A program made the position numbers and the translations under genes. Below, in pieces: positions 1 to 5,266 of a stretch of DNA of 5,266 nucleotides (within the stretch, counting starts at the first letter, position 1; every line of letters begins with the position of its first letter). The notes beneath the pieces are model-generated. The model saw only the letters and a list, made by a program, of their open reading frames with translations. It made no database searches and was not told the origin of the DNA. The stretch comes from Hydrogenophaga intermedia (GTDB taxonomy: Bacteria > Pseudomonadota > Gammaproteobacteria > Burkholderiales > Burkholderiaceae_C), in contig CAMBOY010000218.1 of the NCBI GenBank assembly GCA_945869245.1, positions 1 through 5,266 of the forward strand. The letters run 5' to 3'.

Positions 1-1330
1 GCGGAATGCCGTCTTGCAGAACCCCGCCCACGGTATAGAAGGAACCAAAGACCACGATTCTATCAGCGGGGTCCGCCGCAGCAACGGCCGCAGCCAAGGC
101 CGCTGCGGGCGTGGCCTGGGGTGCCGACACACTGGCCTGCAGCCCCGACGAGGACCGGGGCAAGGCCGTGAGCAAGGCCGCCAAGGCAGCCCCGCCGGCC
201 GCACGTGGCGTGGGCAGGTCGCACGGGTACCAATGGTCCACCAGTGGCGCCACGCGCGCCAGCATGGCGGGCAAATCTTTGTCCGCCATGGCGCCCAGCA
301 CCGCGTGGGTGCGCGGGTAAAAACCCATGGCGTCGAGGTTTTCGGCCAAGGCCGCCACCGAGTGGGGGTTGTGGGCCACATCCAGCACCAGCGTGGGCTG
401 CCCAGGCACGATTTGAAAGCGCCCTGGCAAACTGACCAGCGCCAGGCCGTTGCGCACCGCCTGCACCGTCACCGGCAGGCGTGGTCGCAGCACCTCCACC
501 GCTGCCAGCACGCCCGAGGCGTTGAGCAACTGGTTGGCGCCGCGCAGCGCGGGGTAGGCCAAACCGCTGTAGCGGCGTGCACCACGCGCGGGATGCACCG
601 CCCAGCCCCATTGCTGCTTGTCGCCACCAAAATGAAAGTCCTTGCCCACCCGCCACAGGTCGGCGCCCAGTGCGGCGGCGTGGTCCAGCAGCGCGTCGGG
701 CGGCGCCGGGTCGCTCACCACCACTGGGCGGCCAGCGCGCAAGATGCCAGCCTTTTCTCGGCCAATGCTCTCGCGGTCGGGGCCCAACAAGGCGGTGTGG
801 TCCAGGTCGATGCTGGTGACGATGGCGCAATCGGTGTCGATGATGTTGACCGCATCGAGTCGCCCACCCAGGCCCACTTCCAGAATCGCCACATCCACCC
901 CGGCGCGCTCGATGGTGCGCAAAATGGCCAAGGTGGTGAACTCAAAATAGCTCAGACTGATTGGGCCATGCCCATCGGCGCTGTCCAACCGGGCCGATTC
1001 CACCTCGGCAAACGCTGGTACCAGGGTGTCGGGCGCGATCGGCGCGGTGTCGATACGGCAGCGCTCCTGAAAATGCACCAGGTGCGGCGAGGTGTAGACC
1101 CCAGTTCTGAAACCTGCCTCGGCGTAGATGGCTTCGAGCATGGCGCAGGTCGAACCTTTGCCGTTCGTGCCAGCCACGGTAATGACCGGACAGGAGAGCG
1201 CCAAGCCCATGCGCTGGGCCACGCGGCGCACGCGCTCCAGACCCATGTCGATGGTGACTGGGTGCAAGCGCTCACAATGGGCCAGCCAGTCGTCCAGAGT
1301 GTGCAAGGGGGCAATAGCGGGGGCGTTCAT
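1..1330 (-). CDS. folC: Bifunctional folylpolyglutamate synthase / dihydrofolate synthase (3' end cut by window edge)
   Basis: FolC is a cytoplasmic Mur-ligase-family enzyme. It uses ATP to join glutamate to dihydropteroate (making dihydrofolate) and then to tetrahydrofolates. Reading leftward from the ATG at 1330-1328 gives 443 uninterrupted codons to the window edge. Visible motifs are the P-loop GTNGKGS (residues 54-60), TSPHL (80-84), YFEFTTLAIL (128-137), EVGLGGRLDAVN (151-162), SIDLDH (173-178), GREKAGI with the likely carbamylated lysine K193, LDVAHNPH (316-323) and FGSFYTVGG (428-436). The YFEF segment fits bifunctional bacterial FolC. The last motif normally lies near the C-terminus, so probably only a few to about 20 residues are missing. 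A GGGAG Shine-Dalgarno-like site lies 11 bases before the ATG (1342-1346 on the complement), a rather long spacing. Residues about 377-421 are Ala-rich and low in complexity, in a region that varies in this family. The gene is divergent from the ArsC-like gene. Family assignment is very secure; the exact start is fairly secure. Confidence 0.96.
   Translation of the reverse strand, partial: MNAPAIAPLHTLDDWLAHCERLHPVTIDMGLERVRRVAQRMGLALSCPVITVAGTNGKGSTCAMLEAIYAEAGFRTGVYTSPHLVHFQERCRIDTAPIAPDTLVPAFAEVESARLDSADGHGPISLSYFEFTTLAILRTIERAGVDVAILEVGLGGRLDAVNIIDTDCAIVTSIDLDHTALLGPDRESIGREKAGILRAGRPVVVSDPAPPDALLDHAAALGADLWRVGKDFHFGGDKQQWGWAVHPARGARRYSGLAYPALRGANQLLNASGVLAAVEVLRPRLPVTVQAVRNGLALVSLPGRFQIVPGQPTLVLDVAHNPHSVAALAENLDAMGFYPRTHAVLGAMADKDLPAMLARVAPLVDHWYPCDLPTPRAAGGAALAALLTALPRSSSGLQASVSAPQATPAAALAAAVAAADPADRIVVFGSFYTVGGVLQDGIP
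57..84 (-). promoter_or_regulatory. Possible sigma-70 promoter inside the 3' end of folC, reading leftward
   Basis: On the minus strand there is an extended -10 element, TGATAGAAT, with the -10 hexamer TAGAAT at 62-57 (one mismatch to TATAAT, and TG one base upstream). Sixteen bases further upstream is TTGCTG (84-79), which keeps the TTG of a -35 box. The element spans the conserved folC codons for Asp-Arg-Ile and uses AGA for Arg; I found only one other AGA codon in the window's genes. It would drive whatever lies left of the window, just downstream of folC. This is sequence resemblance only. Confidence 0.3.
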
Positions 1331-1381
1331 GGGCAGCAATTCTCCCACCACAGGACCAGCCCCGCTGGGGCCAGGCTTTGG

Positions 1382-1396
1382 GATTGCGCCACAATC
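1382..1396. repeat. Inverted repeat GATTG-N5-CAATC in the folC / ArsC-like divergent spacer
   Basis: The 71-base spacer (1331-1401) between the divergent genes holds a perfect 5-bp inverted repeat, GATTG (1382-1386) and CAATC (1392-1396), around CGCCA. It ends five bases before the ATG of the plus-strand gene. A second short hairpin, GCCCC/GGGGC with a three-base loop, sits at 1359-1371. Either could be a protein-binding site or a structure in the folC leader. Half-sites of five bases are short enough to arise by chance, so a regulatory role is a guess. No convincing -35/-10 pair was found in this spacer on either strand. Confidence 0.25.
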
Positions 1397-1401
1397 GCCC
1401 C

Positions 1402-1758
1402 ATGATCACCCTCTATGGCATCCCCAACTGCGACACCGTCAAAAAAGCGCGCACCTGGCTGCAAGACCATGGCCTGACGGCGGAGTTTCACGACTTCAAG
1501 AAACAAGGCGTGAGCGCCGCGATGCTCGACCGCTGGCTCGCCACCCAAGACTGGACGGTGCTGATCAACCGCAAAGGCACCACCTGGCGCGGCCTGGACG
1601 ATGCCACCAAGGCCAGTGTGTGCGACGCCGCCAGCGCCAAGGCGCTGGCGCTGTCCACGCCATCGGTCGTCAAGCGCCCGGTGGTGGAGTGGGACAGCGC
1701 CCACGGCGGCGGTGTGACCGTGGGGTTTGACGCCGAAACCTGGACACAACGGCTCTGA
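1402..1758 (+). CDS. yffB: ArsC/Spx-family small thioredoxin-fold protein (YffB-like putative reductase)
   Basis: This 118-residue protein is about the usual length for the arsenate-reductase-related family that includes E. coli YffB and Spx-type proteins. It opens with MITLYGIPNCDTVKKA, where C10 is the single N-terminal cysteine of the family and is followed by D-T. Other conserved-looking parts are HDFKKQGV (30-37), NRKGTTWR (56-63) and VKRPVVEW (90-97), whose R92 matches the conserved arginine near the active site in ArsC-like folds. C74 is a second cysteine that might or might not pair with C10. The cytoplasmic role is not established; a glutathione- or thioredoxin-linked reductase is the usual guess, and true arsenate reduction is doubtful because no ars genes are nearby. 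ATG 1402 is chosen because the family motif begins there; an in-frame TTG at 1378 would add eight residues. No Shine-Dalgarno precedes the ATG. The gene lies alone between divergent folC and pyrG. Confidence 0.88.
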   Translation: MITLYGIPNCDTVKKARTWLQDHGLTAEFHDFKKQGVSAAMLDRWLATQDWTVLINRKGTTWRGLDDATKASVCDAASAKALALSTPSVVKRPVVEWDSAHGGGVTVGFDAETWTQRL

Positions 1759-1762
1759 AAAA

Positions 1763-1808
1763 CCGCCGCCGTACCGGGTTCGAACCCGCGCCCGGTGGGC
1801 GGCCTTTT
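1763..1808 (+). terminator. Terminator-like imperfect hairpin after the ArsC-like gene
   Basis: Five bases after the stop codon, CCGCC (1763-1767) can pair with GGCGG (1798-1802). A short inner helix is possible (1769-1771 with 1793-1795), and the 14-bp palindrome at 1775-1788 forms the tip. The fold is preceded by a run of A and followed by CC and four T. This resembles a weak intrinsic terminator for the upstream gene, but the stem is interrupted and the T tract is short and merges into the pyrG -10 box. Judged by eye without an energy calculation. Confidence 0.3.
1775..1788. repeat. Perfect 14-bp palindrome upstream of the pyrG -10 box
   Basis: CGGGTTCGAACCCG reads the same on both strands over all 14 bases. 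Its centre lies about 38 bases before the start point predicted from the TATAAT box at 1808-1813, roughly where a -35 element or an activator bound next to it would be. It could be the operator of a dimeric regulator or the tip of the terminator-like fold described for 1763-1808; the sequence alone does not decide. I could not match it to a known operator. Confidence 0.4.
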
Positions 1809-1813
1809 ATAAT
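1808..1813 (+). promoter_or_regulatory. Likely -10 box of the pyrG promoter
   Basis: TATAAT at 1808-1813 is a perfect sigma-70 -10 hexamer, 40 bases upstream of the pyrG start codon, and stands out in GC-rich surroundings. A start point near 1818-1821 would give a leader of about 32-35 bases. No hexamer at a spacing of 15-19 bases resembles TTGACA (all are C/G-rich), and there is no TG extension, so the promoter may be weak alone or helped by a factor. Confidence 0.6.
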
Positions 1814-1829
1814 TCCCATTTCCACCTCG

Positions 1830-1845
1830 GCAGGCGCGGGCCTGC
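1830..1845 (+). promoter_or_regulatory. Stem-loop in the pyrG leader, next to the start codon
   Basis: GCAGGC (1830-1835), loop GCGG, then GCCTGC (1840-1845) form a perfect 6-bp GC-rich hairpin ending seven bases before the pyrG ATG. It lies where a Shine-Dalgarno site would be expected, and no purine-rich Shine-Dalgarno is seen elsewhere in the leader. The only AGG (1832-1834) is buried in the stem. It could affect translation initiation or mRNA stability; a role is inferred, the pairing itself is plain. Confidence 0.4.
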
Positions 1846-1852
1846 GTGCGTC

Positions 1853-3508
1853 ATGACCAAATTTGTGTTCGTCACCGGCGGTGTGGTGTCCTCCCTGGGC
1901 AAGGGAGTCGCCGCCGCGTCTTTGGCCGCTCTGCTCGAATCGCGCGGCCTCAAAGTCACCCTGATCAAGCTCGACCCGTATATCAACGTGGACCCGGGCA
2001 CCATGTCGCCCTTTCAGCACGGTGAGGTGTATGTCACCGACGACGGCGCCGAAACCGATCTCGACCTGGGCCACTATGAGCGTTTCATTGAAACGCGCAT
2101 GACCCAGGCCAACAACTTCACCACCGGTCGTATCTACCAATCGGTGCTGGAAAAAGAACGCCGTGGCGACTACCTGGGCAAAACCGTACAGGTGATCCCG
2201 CACATCACCAACGAGATTCAGGAATACGTCAAGCGCGGCGCCGGCGTCGACACGCCCGACGCGGTCGATGTGGCGATTGTGGAAATCGGCGGCACCGTGG
2301 GCGACATCGAATCCCTGCCTTTCCTTGAAGCGGTGCGCCAGATGAGCCTGCGCATGGGCCCTGGCAACTCGGCTTTTGTGCACCTGTCTTATGTGCCCTG
2401 GATTGCCGCTGCAGGCGAACTCAAGACCAAGCCGACCCAGCACACCGCCCAAAAATTGCGCGAAATTGGCATTCAGGCCGATGTGCTGCTGTGCCGCGCC
2501 GACCGCCCGATTCCGGATGAAGAACGCGCCAAGATTTCGCTGTTCTCCAACGTGCCCGAGTGGGGCGTCATCAGCATGTGGGATGTGGACACCATCTACA
2601 AAGTGCCGCGCATCTTGCACGAGCAAGGACTCGACAGCCTGGTCTGCGACAAGCTGCGCCTGAACACGCCACCGGCCAACCTCAAGCGCTGGGACACCCT
2701 GGTACACGAGGTCGTGCACCCGCAAGGCACGGTGCAAATCGCCATGGTGGGCAAGTATGTGGATTTGAGCGACAGCTACAAATCGCTCAACGAAGCGCTG
2801 CGCCACGCGGGCATGAAGAACCACGTCAAGACACAAATCACGTACGTGGATTCGGAAACCATCACGGCAGACAACGTGGCAGCATCGTTGGGTCAGTTTG
2901 ACGCGATTCTGGTGCCCGGCGGTTTTGGCAAGCGCGGGGTGGAAGGCAAGATTGCCGCCGCCCGCTTTGCCCGGGAAAACAAAGTGCCTTACCTGGGTAT
3001 TTGCCTGGGCATGCAGGTGGCCACCATTGAATACGCACGCAATATGGCGGGCCTTGAGGGCGCCAACAGCACCGAGTTCGACCAGCAAACGCCGCACCCC
3101 GTGATTGCGCTCATTGACGAGTGGCAAGACGCCGACGGCACGGTGCAAAAACGCGACGCCAACTCCGATCTGGGCGGCACCATGCGCTTGGGCGCCCAAA
3201 GCTCGGACGTGGCCAAGGGCACGCTGGCCCACCAGATTTACGGCGATGTGGTGACCGAACGCCACCGCCACCGCTTTGAAGCCAACGCGCAGTACCTGCA
3301 GCGCCTGCGCGACGCGGGTTTGGTGATCTCGGCGCTGACCCAACGCGAACACCTGACCGAAATTGTGGAATTGCCGCAAGACGTTCACCCTTGGTATGTG
3401 GGCGTGCAGTTCCACCCCGAGTTCAAGTCCACGCCGTGGGACGGACATCCGCTGTTCAACGCCTATGTGCGCGCGGCGCTCGACCAGCAAGCACGCCAAA
3501 AAGACTAA
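1853..3508 (+). CDS. pyrG: CTP synthase (glutamine-hydrolysing)
   Basis: PyrG makes CTP from UTP, ATP and glutamine, the last step of pyrimidine nucleotide synthesis, in the cytoplasm. The 551-residue product is close to the 545 of E. coli. The N-terminal synthase domain (about 1-270) shows the P-loop SLGKGV with K17, the TDDGAETDLDLGHYERF block with the Mg ligand D71, and VEIGGTVGD with E144. The C-terminal class I glutamine amidotransferase domain (about 295-545) has the oxyanion-loop segment PGGFG (355-359), the nucleophile C384 in GICLGMQ, and the triad partners H521 and E523 in FHPEF. Relative to E. coli there is a small insertion around residues 127-137 (VKRGAGVDTPD). ATG 1853 is chosen because the family begins MTKFVFVTGG there; the open frame extends upstream to 1727, but that stretch overlaps the preceding gene and the promoter. 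CTP synthases are controlled by CTP and GTP at the protein level; the unusual leader may add control. It is probably the first gene of the unit running to ftsB. Confidence 0.99.
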   Translation: MTKFVFVTGGVVSSLGKGVAAASLAALLESRGLKVTLIKLDPYINVDPGTMSPFQHGEVYVTDDGAETDLDLGHYERFIETRMTQANNFTTGRIYQSVLEKERRGDYLGKTVQVIPHITNEIQEYVKRGAGVDTPDAVDVAIVEIGGTVGDIESLPFLEAVRQMSLRMGPGNSAFVHLSYVPWIAAAGELKTKPTQHTAQKLREIGIQADVLLCRADRPIPDEERAKISLFSNVPEWGVISMWDVDTIYKVPRILHEQGLDSLVCDKLRLNTPPANLKRWDTLVHEVVHPQGTVQIAMVGKYVDLSDSYKSLNEALRHAGMKNHVKTQITYVDSETITADNVAASLGQFDAILVPGGFGKRGVEGKIAAARFARENKVPYLGICLGMQVATIEYARNMAGLEGANSTEFDQQTPHPVIALIDEWQDADGTVQKRDANSDLGGTMRLGAQSSDVAKGTLAHQIYGDVVTERHRHRFEANAQYLQRLRDAGLVISALTQREHLTEIVELPQDVHPWYVGVQFHPEFKSTPWDGHPLFNAYVRAALDQQARQKD

Positions 3509-3511
3509 ACC

Positions 3512-3820
3512 ATGCCCGCGGCCTACCTGATCGTCGACATGCAGATCTCCGATATGGAGCAGTACAAGCGCTACATGGCGGCCGCGCCGGCGGCGGTACA
3601 AGCCGCTGGCGGTGAATACCTGGTGCGCGGCGGCCAATGTGAAACCCTGGAAGGCGACTGGCAACCGGCGCGTGTGGCCATGCTGCGCTTTCCGAGCTTT
3701 GAGCAGGCCAAGGCTTTTTACGACGGCGAAATGTACCGCCAGGCCCGCGCCCAGCGCGAAGGCGCCACCGCGCACTTCAACATGATTCTGGTCGAGGGCG
3801 TAGCCGCCCCGGTCATCTGA
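3512..3820 (+). CDS. DUF1330 family protein, function unknown
   Basis: This 102-residue soluble protein has the DUF1330 pattern: an N-terminal strand MPAAYLIVDMQI, AGGEYLVRGG (32-41), LEGDW (46-50), R54, LRFPSFEQAKAFY (58-70), then Y75, R82 and a final strand ILVEG (92-96). Such proteins are small alpha+beta folds of the dimeric ferredoxin-like (Dabb-like) type, and no reaction is established for the family. No signal peptide or membrane segment is visible. The ATG lies three bases after the pyrG stop codon with no good Shine-Dalgarno, so translation is probably coupled to pyrG. It sits between pyrG and eno, a position that in some other proteobacteria is empty (E. coli) or held by kdsA. Family assignment is secure from the motifs; any metabolic link to CTP or glycolysis is only suggested by position. 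Confidence 0.9.
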   Translation: MPAAYLIVDMQISDMEQYKRYMAAAPAAVQAAGGEYLVRGGQCETLEGDWQPARVAMLRFPSFEQAKAFYDGEMYRQARAQREGATAHFNMILVEGVAAPVI

Positions 3821-3844
3821 ACCCCATTGATTCAAACTCCCATC

Positions 3845-3851
3845 GAAAGGA
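3845..3851 (+). promoter_or_regulatory. Ribosome binding site of eno
   Basis: GAAAGGA at 3845-3851 lies four bases before the eno ATG and matches a Shine-Dalgarno sequence better than anything before pyrG or the DUF1330 gene. It supports ATG 3856 and fits a highly translated gene. No clear promoter is visible in the 35-base spacer between the DUF1330 gene and eno. Confidence 0.7.
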
Positions 3852-3855
3852 CCCC

Positions 3856-5139
3856 ATGAGCGCAATTGTTGACATCGTCGGCCGTGAAGTGCTGGACAGC
3901 CGAGGCAACCCCACCGTCGAATGCGACGTGCTGCTGGAGTCTGGCGTGATGGGCCGCGCCGCCGTGCCCTCGGGCGCGTCCACCGGCAGCCGCGAAGCCA
4001 TTGAGCTGCGCGACGGCGACAAGAGCCGCTACTTGGGCAAGGGTGTGCTCAAGGCGGTTGAGCACATCAACACCGAAATCTCTGAAGCCGTGCTGGGCCT
4101 GGACGCCAGCGAACAGGCCTTTCTGGACAAGACATTGATTGACCTGGACGGCACCGACAACAAGAGCCGCCTGGGCGCCAACGCCATGCTGGCCGTGTCC
4201 ATGGCCGTGGCCCGCGCCGCCGCTGAAGAAGCCGGCCTGCCGCTCTACCGCTACTTCGGTGGCATGAGCGCAGTGCAAATGCCCGTGCCCATGATGAACG
4301 TGGTCAACGGCGGCGCACACGCGAACAACAACTTGGACCTGCAAGAACTCATGATCATCCCGGTGGGCGCACCGAGCTTCCGCGAAGCCCTGCGCTGGGG
4401 TGCCGAGGTGTTCCACGCGCTCAAGAAGATCATGCACGACAAGGGCATGAGCATCGCCGTGGGCGACGAAGGTGGCTTTGCCCCCAACGTGCCCAGCCAC
4501 GAAGCCGCGCTGCAAATGATTCTGGAAGCCATCAGCAACGCCGGCTACACCGCCGGTGAGCAGATTGCCCTGGGTCTGGACTGCGCCGCCAGCGAGTTCT
4601 ACAAAGACGGCAAATACCACCTCGAAGGCGAAGGCCTGACCCTCAGCGCCGAAGAATGGACCAATGTGCTGGCCACCTGGGTCGACAAGTACCCCATCAT
4701 CAGCATCGAAGACGGCATGGCCGAAGGCGACTGGGACGGCTGGAAACTGCTGACCGACCGTTTGGGCAAGAAGGTTCAAATCGTGGGCGACGACTTGTTT
4801 GTCACCAACACCAAGATCCTGAAAGAAGGCATCGACAAAGGCATCGCCAACTCGATCCTGATCAAGATCAACCAAATCGGCACCCTGACCGAGACCTTTG
4901 CCGCCATTGAAATGGCCAAGCGCGCCGGTTACACCGCCGTGATCAGCCACCGCTCTGGCGAAACAGAAGACAACACCATCTCCGACATCGCGGTGGGCAC
5001 GAACGCCGGCCAGATCAAGACCGGTTCGTTGTCGCGTTCTGACCGCATGTCCAAGTACAACCAGCTGCTGCGCATCGAGGAAGACCTGGGCGACGTGGCG
5101 GTGTACCCCGGGCGCGCGGCTTTCTACAATCTGCGCTGA
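3856..5139 (+). CDS. eno: Enolase (phosphopyruvate hydratase)
   Basis: Enolase interconverts 2-phosphoglycerate and phosphoenolpyruvate in glycolysis and gluconeogenesis; in many bacteria it also binds the RNA degradosome. The 427-residue product is normal length for the bacterial enzyme. The N-terminal domain (1 to about 130) carries VLDSRGNPTVE (12-22) and the mobile loop PSGASTG (38-44). The C-terminal barrel has the catalytic acid/base pair E205 (in GDEGG) and K337 (in ILIKINQIGT), the metal ligands D242, E285 and an Asp of G-D312-D313, the SHRSGETED signature (364-372), and K388 in GQIKTGS. All expected catalytic residues are present. The start is supported by a strong Shine-Dalgarno four bases upstream and by the family N-terminus MSAIVDIVGREVLDSRG. 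Codon choice is heavily biased to CGC, CTG and GGC, as expected for a highly expressed gene. It lies 35 bases after the DUF1330 gene and 30 bases before ftsB. Confidence 0.99.
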   Translation: MSAIVDIVGREVLDSRGNPTVECDVLLESGVMGRAAVPSGASTGSREAIELRDGDKSRYLGKGVLKAVEHINTEISEAVLGLDASEQAFLDKTLIDLDGTDNKSRLGANAMLAVSMAVARAAAEEAGLPLYRYFGGMSAVQMPVPMMNVVNGGAHANNNLDLQELMIIPVGAPSFREALRWGAEVFHALKKIMHDKGMSIAVGDEGGFAPNVPSHEAALQMILEAISNAGYTAGEQIALGLDCAASEFYKDGKYHLEGEGLTLSAEEWTNVLATWVDKYPIISIEDGMAEGDWDGWKLLTDRLGKKVQIVGDDLFVTNTKILKEGIDKGIANSILIKINQIGTLTETFAAIEMAKRAGYTAVISHRSGETEDNTISDIAVGTNAGQIKTGSLSRSDRMSKYNQLLRIEEDLGDVAVYPGRAAFYNLR

Positions 5140-5155
5140 TCGCCGCCGTCGGCGA
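5140..5155 (+). repeat. Short stem-loop between eno and ftsB
   Basis: TCGCCG (5140-5145), loop CCGT, then CGGCGA (5150-5155) form a perfect 6-bp hairpin starting directly after the eno stop codon. No T run follows, and the ftsB ribosome binding site begins five bases later, so it is not a standard intrinsic terminator. It might protect the eno mRNA end or set relative expression of eno and ftsB, if it acts at all. Confidence 0.35.
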
Positions 5156-5159
5156 ATGT

Positions 5160-5164
5160 GAGGA
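5160..5164 (+). promoter_or_regulatory. Ribosome binding site of ftsB
   Basis: GAGGA at 5160-5164 lies five bases before the ATG at 5170 and fixes the start of the short partial gene at the right edge. Confidence 0.65.
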
Positions 5165-5169
5165 CGACC

Positions 5170-5266
5170 ATGCTGGCTCGATACGCAGTCTCTGCGGCGC
5201 TGCTGGGTTTGCTGCTGGTGCTGCAAGCCCAGCTGTGGCTGGGCCGTGGCAGCGTGCCAGAGGTCA
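5170..5266 (+). CDS. ftsB: Cell division protein FtsB (N-terminal part only)
   Basis: FtsB is a small bitopic inner-membrane protein that joins FtsL and FtsQ in the divisome and helps activate septal peptidoglycan synthesis. Only 32 codons are in the window. They show a short cytoplasmic start MLARY, one hydrophobic segment (about residues 6-22, rich in Leu, Ala and Val) and then QLWLGRGSVPEV, where the LWLG(R/K)G motif after the membrane helix is typical of beta- and gammaproteobacterial FtsB. The periplasmic coiled coil that defines the family would lie beyond the edge. Position directly after eno is the usual place for ftsB in proteobacteria and strengthens the call. The 30-base gap from eno suggests co-transcription. 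Confidence 0.87.
   Translation, partial: MLARYAVSAALLGLLLVLQAQLWLGRGSVPEV

Noticed and set aside
14..1405. 463-codon open frame on the plus strand across folC
   Set aside because: Lies opposite a gene with all FolC motifs in order; the predicted product is repetitive Arg/Gln/His/Gly sequence with no domain.
1771..1803. GGTTCGAACCC resembling the T-arm of a tRNA gene
   Set aside because: With TTCGAAC as the T-loop the stem fails after two pairs, and no anticodon arm, D-arm or matching acceptor stem is found upstream.
997..1832. Thirteen-base sequence TTCCACCTCGGCA found both inside folC (about 997-1009) and in the pyrG leader (about 1820-1832)
   Set aside because: One copy encodes folC residues on the opposite strand; two copies of this length with no shared flanks are best explained by chance.
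1727..1852. N-terminal extension of PyrG by 42 residues from an in-frame TTG
   Set aside because: The extension overlaps the ArsC-like gene and the TATAAT box, and the family N-terminus starts exactly at ATG 1853.
3827..3835. TTGATTCAA near-palindrome before eno as an operator or promoter
   Set aside because: Too short, with no -10 box at a suitable distance; the spacer is only 35 bases and fits an operon-internal gap.
1670..3865. 731-codon open frame on the minus strand across pyrG and the DUF1330 gene
   Set aside because: It mirrors the codons of two certain genes. Long antisense frames are common in GC-rich DNA, and the translation (rich in His, Val, Arg and Gly) resembles no family I know.
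3832..5226. 464-codon open frame on the minus strand across eno
   Set aside because: Antisense shadow of enolase, His/Val/Gly-rich, with no recognisable domain.
1..5266. Search for CRISPR repeats, insertion sequence ends, phage or toxin-antitoxin genes
   Set aside because: No direct repeats with regular spacing, no transposase or integrase motifs and no unexplained gap over 100 bases were seen.

Overview
This window is chromosomal housekeeping DNA from a GC-rich proteobacterium. It most probably comes from a betaproteobacterium of the Burkholderiales, close to the Comamonadaceae. That assignment rests on recalled gene order (pyrG, a DUF1330 gene, eno, ftsB), on strong use of C/G-ending codons, and on the look of the proteins; no database search was possible. 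I see no mobile element, CRISPR array, rRNA or tRNA gene, phage gene or sign of recent transfer.

Layout: on the minus strand, bases 1-1330 hold almost all of folC (folate polyglutamylation), whose last residues run off the left edge. A 71-base divergent spacer with a small inverted repeat separates it from a plus-strand gene for a small ArsC/Spx-like thioredoxin-fold protein (1402-1758). A 94-base spacer follows. It carries a 14-bp perfect palindrome inside a larger terminator-like fold, a perfect TATAAT box and a leader hairpin. Then comes pyrG (CTP synthase, 1853-3508), a 102-residue DUF1330 protein three bases further on (3512-3820), eno (enolase, 3856-5139) and the first 32 codons of ftsB (cell-division protein, 5170 to the right edge).

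The plus-strand genes from pyrG onward are tightly spaced and probably form one transcription unit. It joins nucleotide synthesis (CTP), central carbon metabolism (enolase) and septum assembly (FtsB), with a small protein of unknown function between the first two. The conserved catalytic residues I looked for are present in FolC, PyrG and Eno, so all three look functional.

I did not find an undescribed system. The parts most worth a second look are non-coding: the pyrG promoter/leader region, which has a perfect -10 box but no -35 box, a palindrome in the -35 area and a hairpin where a Shine-Dalgarno would normally sit; and a possible extended -10 promoter inside the 3' end of folC.
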